The position numbers were made by a program, and so were the translations under genes. The notes under the pieces are model-generated. The model was not told where the DNA came from. It saw only the letters and a list, made by a program, of their open reading frames with translations, and did not search any database. DNA of 64,000 nt from Asanoa sp040654855 (GTDB lineage: Bacteria > Actinomycetota > Actinomycetes > Mycobacteriales > Micromonosporaceae), in the NCBI RefSeq assembly GCF_040654855.1, contig NZ_JBFAIU010000003.1, forward strand, positions 1-64,000, written 5' to 3'. Positions 6,664-15,254 of the stretch are shown piece after piece. Every line of letters begins with the position of its first letter. Position 1 is the first letter of the stretch.

Positions 6664-9600
6664 TTGACCAAGGTCTACGTCTCAGCAACGTTCCGTGATC
6701 TCGAAGAGTGCCGGTCAGCGGTCAAGCTGGCACTCCGCCGGTTGCGGGTCGAAGACGTGGCCATGGAGTCCTATGTGGCCGAAGATCGGCGCCCGGTCGA
6801 GCGCTGCCTCGAAGACGTCGCCGACTGCGACCTCTACGTCGGGATCTTCGCCTGGCGCTACGGCTTCGTCCCACCTGGCTACGACCGGTCGATCACCGAG
6901 CTCGAATACCGCCAGGCCGAGGCGATGGGCAAGCCCTGCCTGATCTTCCTGCTCGACGAGGAAGCCCCGTGGCCGCGCGTCCACATCGACCGCGGCACCG
7001 AGGCCGAGCGCATCGAGACCCTGCGCAGCGAGCTGGTCGTCCGGCACATGTGCAGCACGTTCAACGGTCCGGGCGACCTCGCCGCGCTGGTCACCGCCGC
7101 GGTCGCCAACTGCCTGGCCGACATCGGCCGCCCGACCGGCCACCTCCAGTCGCTGAGCGCCGAGACGCTCAAGCGCTACTACGACCGGCTGCACCAGCAG
7201 TACGGCGGCCTCGACCTCGACGCGCTCACCCCGCCGCAGCGCGACGAATACCTGCAGATGCGGCTCAGCTCGGTGTTCATCGAGCAGTCCGTCCGGGAAG
7301 ACCCGCCGCCGGTCGAGCTGCCCCGCGAGTGGTGGCAGCGGATGCAGTTCGAGGGCCACCTCGAGACGGAGGACGTGCCCGACGAGGTCGACCCCGACGA
7401 GCTGGCGCTGCTGCACAAGGCCTACCGCGCCAAGCCGCTGCGCCGGCTGTTCGACATCATCGCCGCGCCTGACAACCAGGCCATCGTGCTGCTCGGCGAC
7501 CCGGGCTCCGGCAAGTCCACCGCGGCTCGCTACATCACCCTGGCGCTGGCGCACACGGGCGCACCCGTCGACGACCGCCTCGGCCCGCTCGACGGTCACC
7601 TGCCGCTGTTCATCGAGCTGAGGTCCTACGTCGCGCTCTACGCCGAGAGCAGGTGCAGCAACTTCGTCGAATACCTCGACCACCGGTCCGGCCTCGACGG
7701 CCTGGGTCTCGAGCGGGCGGCGCTGCTGCGCTACCTGACCGGCGGCGGCCCGGCCGTGGTGATCTTCGACGGCCTCGACGAGATCTTCGACAAGCGCCGC
7801 CGGGAGGCGGTGGCCAACCAGATCGCCGCGTTCGCCGGCGAGTTCCCGCACGTGCGGGTGATCGTCACTTCGCGGATCATCGGGTACGCGCGCCGCGCGC
7901 TCAGCGAGCTCGGCTTCGCCCACTTCACCCTCCAGGACCTCGACGACAACCAGATCACCGAGTTCCTGGCGAGCTGGTACGACCTGGCGATGCACGACCG
8001 GCCGGGCGACTCGGCGGCCCGCCGGGCCCGGCTGCTCGAGGCGATGCGGCACTCACCGTCGATCCGCGAGCTGGCCGGCAACCCGATGCTGCTGACGATC
8101 CTGGCGATCATCGGCAAGCACCAGGCGCTGCCCCGCGAGCGGTGGAAGCTGTTCGACCACGCGGCCACCGTGCTCGTCGAGCACTGGGACATCAACCGCC
8201 ACCTGCAGGACCAGTACGAGAGCCCCGGCTTCATCGACGCCGAGGACAAGAAGGAGCTGCTGCGCCGCCTCGCCTACAAGGTGCAGAGCGGCGACCGCGG
8301 GCTGTCCGCCAACTACATCGGCGCCGAGGACCTGAGCGAGGTCTTCGAGGACTACCTGGCCGAGCGCTACCAGAAGAACCCGGCCGAGGCGCGCGAGATC
8401 GCCCGCGCGATGATCAACCAGTTCCGCGAGCGGAACTTCATCCTCAGCCGGTACGGCCCACACCTCTACGGCTTCGTGCACCGGACGTTCCTGGAGTTCT
8501 TCTGTGCCGAGGCCGTGGTCGGCAAGTTCAAGCACGACCGGGCGTGGGAGTTCGAGCAGCTCAAGGAGCTGTTCGTCGCACACTGGGCCGACCCGTCCTG
8601 GCGCGAGGTGCTCCGGCTGGTCGCCGGCGCGCTGCACGAGCGGCACACCGCCCAGCTGATCTCGCTGCTCGCGACCAGCGTCAACCACCCGTGGCCGGCC
8701 GGGGCGTTCGCCCAGCCGCCGTGGAACCTCGCGCTGGCCGTGCAGTGCCTGGCCGAGGTGCGCAACCCGCACACCGCGGTCGCCGGGCCCGCGCAGGACC
8801 TGCTGCGCCGGATCATCCTGCTGATCGAGCACTGCGTGTCGATCGACGACCGCGACACGATGGCGCTCATCGAGACGGAGATCCTGCCGGCGGCCCGCAC
8901 GATCGGCTCGACCTGGCCGGGCGGGCAGATCTACCTCAACTGGTACAGGCGCCGCGGCGTCCGGCTGATCTGGAGCTCGGTCTCGGCGTACGCGGCCCAG
9001 CTCGCCGCGGTCCTCGCGCCGCCCTCGGAGCACGTCGAAGACCTGTTCAGCACCGTGCTCAGCGCGATCGACGACCGCTGGGCGTCGTACGCGGCCGTCG
9101 CCGGCCTGGCCGAGCTGGCCCAGGTCGCCGGCACGGCCGCCAACCGCGCCGCGTTCCAGCTCGCGCTCACCCGGGCCGGTGAGGAGCTGATCCGCCGGGC
9201 GCGGGACGACACGTACGCCGGCGTGCGGCTGGCCGCCGTCGAGGCGCTCGGCGAGCGGTTCGGCACCGACGCCCGGGTGCGGGACGTGCTGCTGGAGCGG
9301 GCCACCGTCGACGGCTACGCCGCCGTCCGGCTGGCCGCGGTGCGGGCGCTCGGCGAGCGGTTCCGCGACGAGTCGGCGGTGCGCCGCCTACTACTCGACC
9401 GCACCCGCCGTGACGGCAACGCGGGTGTGCGCCGGACCGCCGTACTCATGATGGAACGCCTGCCCTATGACGACTCGGTGCGCGGCGCGCTGGTCGACCG
9501 GGTGCGGACCGACCGCGACGCCGAGGTGGTGGCGGTTTCGGCGCGCGCGCTCAACGACTGGGGGATGGGCTACGAGCACCTGCGCGAACTGCTGATCGAG

Positions 9601-11001
9601 CGGATCCGCGCCGAGCCCGAGGGCGTCGTGCGACGGTCGGCCGTGCGGGTGCTGGCCGACCGGCTCGGCTCCGGCCAGCCCGTGAAGAGCCTGCTCACCG
9701 CGCTGCTGCACGACGACCGCGACGCGGGCGTGCTCAGCGCCGCCGCGAAGACGCTGGTCGAGCGGTTCGAGGCGGCCGAGACCGTGAAGGGCCTGCTGAT
9801 CGAGCGGACGGGCCGGGACGCGGACGAGGTCGCCCGCCGGGCCGCCGTGCAGATCCTGCGCGAGCACTTCCGCGGCGACCAGGAGGTGCACGCGGCTCTC
9901 GTGGAGTGCGCCCGCCGCGACCACTCCGCGGAGGTGCGGCTGGTCGCGATCCGCGCGTTGACCGCGGCGCTGCCCGGCTTCGCGCCGGCGACCACCGCGT
10001 TGACCAGGATCGCGCACTCCGACACGGACGCCGCGGTCCGGCTCGCCGCGACCGAGGCCCTGGTGCGGAAGATCGGCCTCGACGCGACGGTGTGCGCGGT
10101 GCTGTCCCGGCTGGTCGGCGAGGACCCGGACGCCACGGTGCGGCGCACCGCGGTCGAGGCGCTGGCCGAGCGCTGCGGCGGCGACGCGCAGGTCCGCCGG
10201 CAGCTGCTCGGGCGCGCCCGGCAGGACGCGCACCCCGAGGTGCGGGGTGCCGCGGTGCGGGCGCTGGCCGAGCACGCCGCGCCGCATCCCGAGGTGGTGG
10301 CGCTGCTGCTGGAACGCACGCGCGACGATCCCGACGGTCAGGTGTTCGCGGTCGCCGCCCGGGTGGCGGAGGAGGGCACCCGCGGAGTGATCACGGCCCG
10401 GGTGCAGAACGACTCCAATCCGCGGGTACGCGAGGCCGCGGCGCACGCGCTGCAGCCGTACGCGGCCGAGCCCGAGGTGCGCGAGATCCTGCTCGACCGG
10501 GTGCGCCACGACCCCGACGCGCTGGTGGTCACCGAGGCGGCGGTCGCGCTGGTCGCGGCCGGCATCGACGACGAGCACCGGGACCTGCTGGCGCTGCGGG
10601 CGACCGGCGACGACGACACCGTGCGGGCGGCGGCGTTGCGGGCGCTCGGTGAGTCGTTCGGCGGCGACCCGGCGATCCGCGAGCTGCTGATCGAGGCGGT
10701 CCGCCGCGACCCGGACCTACGGGTACGCCGCGAGGCGCTGCGGGTGCTGGGCGAGCGGCTCTACGCGTACGAAGAGGTGCGCCAGGTCCTGGTCGACATG
10801 GTGCACGACAGCGACTGGTCGATCCGCGAGGCGTCGGTGCGGGCGCTGTGCGAACGGTTCGGCCCGGACCCGGACATCCGTCGCCTGCTGGTCACGCTGG
10901 CGAGCGGCGACGACGACCGCAACTTCCGGCGGCTGGCTGGGCAGGCGCTGAGCTGGCTGCCGGGTGCGGACCCCGAGCACCTGCCCGACATCGGCGACTA
11001 G
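6664..11001 (+). CDS. DUF4062-NACHT-HEAT repeat protein (bacterial NLR-like STAND NTPase)
   Basis: This 1445-residue three-part protein starts with DUF4062 (residues 1 to about 95), with KVYVSATFRDLEECR and CDLYVGIFAWRYGF. A NACHT NTPase follows, with Walker A GDPGSGKST at 278-286 and Walker B VIFDGLDE ending at 373. The C-terminal third (about 845-1435) is a solenoid of 18 HEAT-like units of about 34 residues. STAND proteins sense a trigger through the repeat domain, oligomerise with NTP and activate an N-terminal effector; many bacterial NACHT proteins act against phage. The TTG start has GAGGAG five bases upstream. It lies inside the SCO2521-SCO2524 gene set, divergent from the SCO2521 homologue. 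Which role DUF4062 plays is not known. Confidence 0.9.
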   Translation: MTKVYVSATFRDLEECRSAVKLALRRLRVEDVAMESYVAEDRRPVERCLEDVADCDLYVGIFAWRYGFVPPGYDRSITELEYRQAEAMGKPCLIFLLDEEAPWPRVHIDRGTEAERIETLRSELVVRHMCSTFNGPGDLAALVTAAVANCLADIGRPTGHLQSLSAETLKRYYDRLHQQYGGLDLDALTPPQRDEYLQMRLSSVFIEQSVREDPPPVELPREWWQRMQFEGHLETEDVPDEVDPDELALLHKAYRAKPLRRLFDIIAAPDNQAIVLLGDPGSGKSTAARYITLALAHTGAPVDDRLGPLDGHLPLFIELRSYVALYAESRCSNFVEYLDHRSGLDGLGLERAALLRYLTGGGPAVVIFDGLDEIFDKRRREAVANQIAAFAGEFPHVRVIVTSRIIGYARRALSELGFAHFTLQDLDDNQITEFLASWYDLAMHDRPGDSAARRARLLEAMRHSPSIRELAGNPMLLTILAIIGKHQALPRERWKLFDHAATVLVEHWDINRHLQDQYESPGFIDAEDKKELLRRLAYKVQSGDRGLSANYIGAEDLSEVFEDYLAERYQKNPAEAREIARAMINQFRERNFILSRYGPHLYGFVHRTFLEFFCAEAVVGKFKHDRAWEFEQLKELFVAHWADPSWREVLRLVAGALHERHTAQLISLLATSVNHPWPAGAFAQPPWNLALAVQCLAEVRNPHTAVAGPAQDLLRRIILLIEHCVSIDDRDTMALIETEILPAARTIGSTWPGGQIYLNWYRRRGVRLIWSSVSAYAAQLAAVLAPPSEHVEDLFSTVLSAIDDRWASYAAVAGLAELAQVAGTAANRAAFQLALTRAGEELIRRARDDTYAGVRLAAVEALGERFGTDARVRDVLLERATVDGYAAVRLAAVRALGERFRDESAVRRLLLDRTRRDGNAGVRRTAVLMMERLPYDDSVRGALVDRVRTDRDAEVVAVSARALNDWGMGYEHLRELLIERIRAEPEGVVRRSAVRVLADRLGSGQPVKSLLTALLHDDRDAGVLSAAAKTLVERFEAAETVKGLLIERTGRDADEVARRAAVQILREHFRGDQEVHAALVECARRDHSAEVRLVAIRALTAALPGFAPATTALTRIAHSDTDAAVRLAATEALVRKIGLDATVCAVLSRLVGEDPDATVRRTAVEALAERCGGDAQVRRQLLGRARQDAHPEVRGAAVRALAEHAAPHPEVVALLLERTRDDPDGQVFAVAARVAEEGTRGVITARVQNDSNPRVREAAAHALQPYAAEPEVREILLDRVRHDPDALVVTEAAVALVAAGIDDEHRDLLALRATGDDDTVRAAALRALGESFGGDPAIRELLIEAVRRDPDLRVRREALRVLGERLYAYEEVRQVLVDMVHDSDWSIREASVRALCERFGPDPDIRRLLVTLASGDDDRNFRRLAGQALSWLPGADPEHLPDIGD
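9196..10962 (+). repeat. 18 tandem HEAT-like units of about 34 residues
   Basis: Within the NACHT protein, units of about 34 codons repeat with the pattern R-x-R-x-D-x(5)-V-R-x-x-A-x-x-A-L-x-E-R-F followed by an L-L-L-E/D end. I count 18 units, the last ones more diverged. They would form a curved alpha-solenoid sensor or protein-binding surface. The nucleotide sequences have diverged, so this is protein-level repetition rather than a DNA satellite. Confidence 0.82.
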
Positions 11002-11026
11002 CGCCGTGTCGGTCTCACTTGCGCTT

Positions 11027-11977
11027 TCACTCGCCGATGAAGACGTAGTCGATGCGGTCGACCAGCTCTTTCGGCAGCTCCATGCCCTCGCCGCGCATGC
11101 GGGCGAAGACCTGGTCGAGCACCGTCGGGTCGATCGAGACCTGGTTGAGGATGGTCCGCACCGCGAGCTCGACCTGCAGGAAGCGGGAGCCCAGCACCGA
11201 GAACGTGCGGTAGGCCGAGAAGGCCGCCGCGCGGGGGTTGAGCTGCACCACCGCCGGCAGCTTGTCCCAGTCGTCGGGCAGCTCCTCGACCTGCCACGGC
11301 GTGGTGACCACCTCGCCGTTGTGGCGGAGCAGACCGAGGCGGATCAGCTGCCACACCGCGGCCAGGAACGGGCACGACCAGCGCCGCGAGCCGTTTTCGA
11401 GGTCCCACAGCTCCACGTCGACGAAGATCGAGTGTCGGTTGGCGGCGTTCTGGATCGGCGGCAGCCAGCCCTTGTCGGCCATCGCGGGTATCGCGACCGT
11501 GTTCGGCGAGCGCTGGCCGTTGCACAGCCAGCCGGTCTCGGTGGTCGGCGGCCGGATGCCGTTGCTGCCGGGCACGGGGTCGGTGACCAGCGCCTGCTCG
11601 ACGAGCTTGGCCAGCGGCACCTCGTCGGCGACCGCACAGCCGGACTCGCGCGCCAGGTAGTCGATCACCAGGCCGCTCTCTTCGGCGGCCGCCACCAGCA
11701 TCGGGATCACCTCGCGCGGCGTGCTGAACCGCGAGAAGTAGTCGTCGACGAGGAAGCAGGTGCTGATCCGCGGGCGGTTGCCGCCCGGCTTCGTCTGCGC
11801 GGTGCGCGCCGCGGCCTGCGCCCAGGGCGCGACGCGGCGGAAATGCCGGCGCAGCGACTCCATGCCGCCGGCGAACTCTTCCATGTAGAGGTGGCCCAGC
11901 TCGATGGAAAGGTGCGACAGCGGAACGCGTTCGACGCTCCGTTGAGCGACCGCCTCTTCGAATGCCACTCCGGTCAC
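11027..11977 (-). CDS. SCO2522 family protein
   Basis: The 316-residue protein contains VERVPLSHLSIELGHLYMEEF and CFLVDDYFSRFSTPREVIPML near the N-terminus. This matches the uncharacterised actinobacterial SCO2522 family. No catalytic motif or membrane segment stands out; FLVDDYFS may be a buried strand with acidic residues. The GTG start at 11977 overlaps the stop of the P-loop gene (GTGA), implying translational coupling. It is the last gene of the 2524-2523-2522 operon and is convergent with the NACHT gene, with 25 bases between stops. Function is unknown. Confidence 0.75.
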   Translation of the reverse strand: MTGVAFEEAVAQRSVERVPLSHLSIELGHLYMEEFAGGMESLRRHFRRVAPWAQAAARTAQTKPGGNRPRISTCFLVDDYFSRFSTPREVIPMLVAAAEESGLVIDYLARESGCAVADEVPLAKLVEQALVTDPVPGSNGIRPPTTETGWLCNGQRSPNTVAIPAMADKGWLPPIQNAANRHSIFVDVELWDLENGSRRWSCPFLAAVWQLIRLGLLRHNGEVVTTPWQVEELPDDWDKLPAVVQLNPRAAAFSAYRTFSVLGSRFLQVELAVRTILNQVSIDPTVLDQVFARMRGEGMELPKELVDRIDYVFIGE

Positions 11978-12891
11978 AGCGTCTCCCAGGCCGCATCGTC
12001 GACGATTTTTTTGGCCAACGAGTCGAACTGTTCCAGCGTCTCACGGTTCGCGATGCGCCGCGACCACACGTCATTATCCGAAATAAGCTGTTCACGCCAT
12101 TGCAGGACCGGGTCGAGCGGGATCTGGCCGAGCAGCAGCGTGCGGCCCACCTTGCGACTACTGGCCAACTCGGACAGATCGCGGTCGACGTCGCGTAGCC
12201 AGGCGACCTGCGCCGGCCGCAACCCTTCCAGCTCGGGCGAGTCCGGGTTGACCACGGCCGTGCGGACGAAGCGCAGCGTGTTGGCCAGCTCCTCGCGGTC
12301 GTGGCCCTTGCGTACGCCGGTGTCCAGAATGCCCCGCTCGCCGTAGACCAGGCCGGCCGCCGCGAGCACGTGCTGCCGGGTCCAGCGGTGGAACACCAGC
12401 CAGCGGGTGCGGATGTTGCGCAGCGGCTCCATCGCCGTCGCCGCGAGCACCATCTCGGTCGCGTACGACCGGCCGGCGCTCAGGTCGACCAGGCAGAGGT
12501 CGAACTCCTCTTCGAGGTGCAGGAAGAGGCGGGCGCACCGCTCAGTGTTCTCCTTGGTGATCGGGAACTCGCCGCCCCCGCTGTCGCCCGGCAGCAGCAC
12601 CAGCCGGCCCGCCCCCGGCGGACGGCTGCGCAGGCTGGACCGGTCGGACTCCGACCAGATCTCCAACCGCTGTGGGTCGGCGACCACGCCGTGCAGGTAG
12701 GAGTGCAGGCCGCCCTGGGTGGTGCCGTGCAGGGCGTTGGGGATGTTGAAGATCGCACCCGAGGTCGGGGACCCGAAGTCGAAGTCGAGGTAGCAGACGT
12801 CGCTGCCCTGCAGCGCGCTCCGGTAGAGGACGTTGCTGCTGGTGACGGAGCGACCCGTGCCGCCCTTGTCGGAGGTCGCGAAGATCAGCAT
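11974..12891 (-). CDS. SCO2523 family variant P-loop protein (MinD/ParA-like)
   Basis: The 305-residue protein opens MLIFATSDKGGTGRSVTSSN, a deviant Walker A (KGGTGRS) of the MinD/ParA class that normally ends GKT or GKS. DVCYLDFDFGSPTSGAIF follows, equivalent to the Walker A'/switch region, and later DLCLVDLSAGRSYATEM resembles Walker B. Arg in place of the usual second Lys is why the family is called variant. MinD-like ATPases dimerise and position partners on membranes or DNA. It overlaps SCO2522 by four bases and starts five bases after the SCO2524 stop, so the three form one operon. Confidence 0.82.
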   Translation of the reverse strand: MLIFATSDKGGTGRSVTSSNVLYRSALQGSDVCYLDFDFGSPTSGAIFNIPNALHGTTQGGLHSYLHGVVADPQRLEIWSESDRSSLRSRPPGAGRLVLLPGDSGGGEFPITKENTERCARLFLHLEEEFDLCLVDLSAGRSYATEMVLAATAMEPLRNIRTRWLVFHRWTRQHVLAAAGLVYGERGILDTGVRKGHDREELANTLRFVRTAVVNPDSPELEGLRPAQVAWLRDVDRDLSELASSRKVGRTLLLGQIPLDPVLQWREQLISDNDVWSRRIANRETLEQFDSLAKKIVDDAAWETL

Positions 12892-12896
12892 GTAGG

Positions 12897-14741
12897 TCAG
12901 CCTGCCTCGGTAACGTCACGCCGCGCGGCGGCCAACTCGTCCAGTGAAATGAGCACCTGGGCAGCGAGGACGGCCGCGGTGCCGGGGCGCTCCGGCAGGA
13001 TCTCGCGGGCCCGGGACAGGTGGATCTGGGCGACCTTGAGCGTCTCGCGCATGCGCGGGCCGGCGTCGCCGGCGCCGGAGAGCAGCTCCATGTCGTAGAG
13101 GTGTTCGGCCTCGGTGAGCAGGTCGAACGCGTAGTTGCCGAGCCGGGGGCTGCGCAGTGGCGGGCGGTTGAGCATGTTGGCCGTGGTGACCAGGCCCTGC
13201 ACGACGCGCTGGGTGTAGTACCAGGACGGCTTGTCGTAACGGGTGGTGAGCTGGGCGAACGCCGCGACCGGCTGGTCCCACAGGTTGCGGCCGGGGCCCT
13301 TGTCGAGCCGGCGCCGGTTGAGGTGCTCCCAGGTGCGGTCGGCCAGGTCGAGCATCCGGCTGCGGCCCTCGGCGTCGCTGATCAGCCCGGCGATCACGGT
13401 GGTGCGCTGGAACAGCAGGGCGGCGAACTCGGAGACCGTCCACAGCAGCCGTGCCTCGCCGGCGTCCTCGCTGCCGACCAGCGGCACGAGCACGCCCGGC
13501 GCGTGCAGGCTCAACGCCGGGTCGGTGTCGAACGGGCGGCGGGTGATCCGGGCGCGGTTGGCCAGCTCGGCCACGACCTCACCGATCCGGCCGAGCTCGA
13601 TATCGGTGCCGCGCTCCTGGACCAGGCCTTTGACGGCCAGCGAGGTGACCAGCAGCGTGTAGTAGTCGGACGCGTCCTCGTCAGTGGTGCGCCAGGGGAT
13701 GTCCTCGACCGGCCAGCGCCGGGCGGAGCCGAACGTCGCCATCGTCGACCAGTAGGAACGGGTCAGCTCCCACCGCAGCTGGAGCGCACGCGAGAGGCGC
13801 TGCTGCTCCTCGTTGAGCAGACCGAGAACGCGGGTCCGTTCGGAGAAGAGGTCCTCGATGGCGTCGACCGCGATGACGGTGAAGTAGAGGTAGGGCGCGT
13901 CCTGCGCGAAGCCCTTGGGCTGCTGCCCGACCACCTCGTCGGTCTCGATCGGTGGTGCGCCGCTGACGATGCCCCAGGACCAGCCGACCTCGAAGAGCCG
14001 GTCGGGACTGTCGATGTCGCCGACCTGGCCGGAACCGATCAGAACCTCGCGGAAGGAGGCGATGGTCTCGCGGAGGTCGCGGCGGATCGCGCTGACCACC
14101 TGGCGCTGCGGCAGGTTCTCCTGGTTGATCATGTTGATCAGCGCCTGGCCGTACCCGGAGTCGACGTCGAAGACGTTGACCGTGAAGCTGCGCAGCAGCC
14201 CGACCATGGCCGCGCTCAATCGGGTGCTGGCCTGCAGCTCCAGCGACTCGATCTCCTTGCGGTTCTCCTCGCGGCTCGCCACGGAGCGCAGCACCTTGAG
14301 GAAACCGAGGACGGCCAGTGACAGGGTGACCGACATGGCGAACGAGTCGACGATGTCGAGCCGGAGCTGCTCCTTGGTGGGCTGCGCCGGGCCGGACGAG
14401 CTGTAGTAGGACGAGCCGGAGAACAGTGGCGTGCCGTCGGGCTCGCTGTAGCGGTCGAAGTATTCCCGCAGGACGCCGATCAGCGTCTTGGGGATCTCGG
14501 TCGCGTTGCCGAGGGGGCGTAGCGCCCGGATCATGTCTTCGGCGGTCTCGTCCGGACGGTCGAGTTTGAACGCCTCGACCTTGGTCGCCGGGGTCAGGAT
14601 GCAGAGCAGCTGCTCCGCGTCGCCAATGGAGTTGGGCGCGTCACGCCCACCGAACTTCCACTTCTTCTCCCGGTCCGACCAGGACGAACGCACTGTCGCG
14701 TTCCAGATCTCCAGCAGCTGTTGACGAGGCTGCATCCTCAT
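12897..14741 (-). CDS. SCO2524 family protein
   Basis: The 614-residue, mostly helical protein starts MRMQPRQQLLEIWNATVRSS. A hydrophobic stretch AMSVTLSLAVLGFLKVL lies near residue 140, and charged helices follow. It resembles the uncharacterised SCO2524 family that accompanies SCO2523. The ATG at 14735 is an equally possible start. It is the first gene of the three-gene operon, with the promoter expected in the 14742-15254 gap. Conserved aromatic-rich segments (RTWEHLNRRR, WDQPVAAFAQL) suggest a scaffold or regulatory protein, but no catalytic motif is visible and no function should be assigned. Confidence 0.75.
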   Translation of the reverse strand: MRMQPRQQLLEIWNATVRSSWSDREKKWKFGGRDAPNSIGDAEQLLCILTPATKVEAFKLDRPDETAEDMIRALRPLGNATEIPKTLIGVLREYFDRYSEPDGTPLFSGSSYYSSSGPAQPTKEQLRLDIVDSFAMSVTLSLAVLGFLKVLRSVASREENRKEIESLELQASTRLSAAMVGLLRSFTVNVFDVDSGYGQALINMINQENLPQRQVVSAIRRDLRETIASFREVLIGSGQVGDIDSPDRLFEVGWSWGIVSGAPPIETDEVVGQQPKGFAQDAPYLYFTVIAVDAIEDLFSERTRVLGLLNEEQQRLSRALQLRWELTRSYWSTMATFGSARRWPVEDIPWRTTDEDASDYYTLLVTSLAVKGLVQERGTDIELGRIGEVVAELANRARITRRPFDTDPALSLHAPGVLVPLVGSEDAGEARLLWTVSEFAALLFQRTTVIAGLISDAEGRSRMLDLADRTWEHLNRRRLDKGPGRNLWDQPVAAFAQLTTRYDKPSWYYTQRVVQGLVTTANMLNRPPLRSPRLGNYAFDLLTEAEHLYDMELLSGAGDAGPRMRETLKVAQIHLSRAREILPERPGTAAVLAAQVLISLDELAAARRDVTEAG

Positions 14742-15254
14742 CTGTCGCGCACCACCATCCGCCGCCTGACTCCACTGACGCTAGCTAGCAACCCGAGGGA
14801 ACACTGTGGACGCACGACGAGATGGCTCGTCAGCACCTCATTCGTCCGCTTCACTCAATGATGGACCACGGGTCAAGGCCGCCGGAAGGCCCGTGGGCAG
14901 CGTTCCCGACAGGCGGTCTCCACCTGCGTAAACGCCGGCGGGTGACCCCGGTGACGCGGGATCGCCCGCGTGGTAGGGCCTGCATGATCATCGACTGTGG
15001 CCGGACGGGCCGACAAGATCCACTGTGGCCGCTGCCGCCAACATAGCTGTCCGTGACGGATTGGCAACCCCGTCGACAGATGCCGGACAGTGACATTTTT
15101 TGATCAGTGTAAATGCCCCGGTTTCAATAGCTATCGTGATGCGTCTATGTGATTCGTCTCGATCCAGGCCTGTTCACGACCTTGGGCGGCTGGATAGCGT
15201 CGTGACAGCCATCGATGGCCGGGCATAGGGGCCCGGCCGCAAGGGGGAGGGCTC
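14742..15254. other. gene-free region, 513 bases, promoter space for two divergent units
   Basis: I find no convincing coding frame here; the short open frames lack ribosome binding sites and actinomycete codon usage. It separates the SCO2524 operon (leftward) from the secreted protease gene (rightward), so both promoters should be here. It contains a strong inverted repeat at 14954-14971 and a local AT-rich tract (ACATTTTTTGATCA) near 15093. A small RNA cannot be excluded. Confidence 0.6.
14954..14971. promoter_or_regulatory. perfect inverted repeat ACGCGGG-ATCG-CCCGCGT
   Basis: A perfect 7+4+7 inverted repeat lies in the gene-free stretch, 213 bases upstream of the SCO2524 start. It lacks a following T tract, so an operator is as likely as a terminator. 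No regulator gene is adjacent. Confidence 0.4.

Noticed and set aside
9196..10962. CRISPR or DNA satellite explanation for the ~100-base periodicity
   Set aside because: The period is in the encoded HEAT units; the DNA of successive units is diverged and stays in one reading frame.
5548..14741. Integrated mobile island carrying the NACHT gene
   Set aside because: No integrase, transposase, tRNA target, direct repeats or clear composition shift was found at either side.
14822..15096. Small open frames in the 14742-15254 gap
   Set aside because: Neither strand shows a ribosome binding site, family signal or typical third-position GC pattern.
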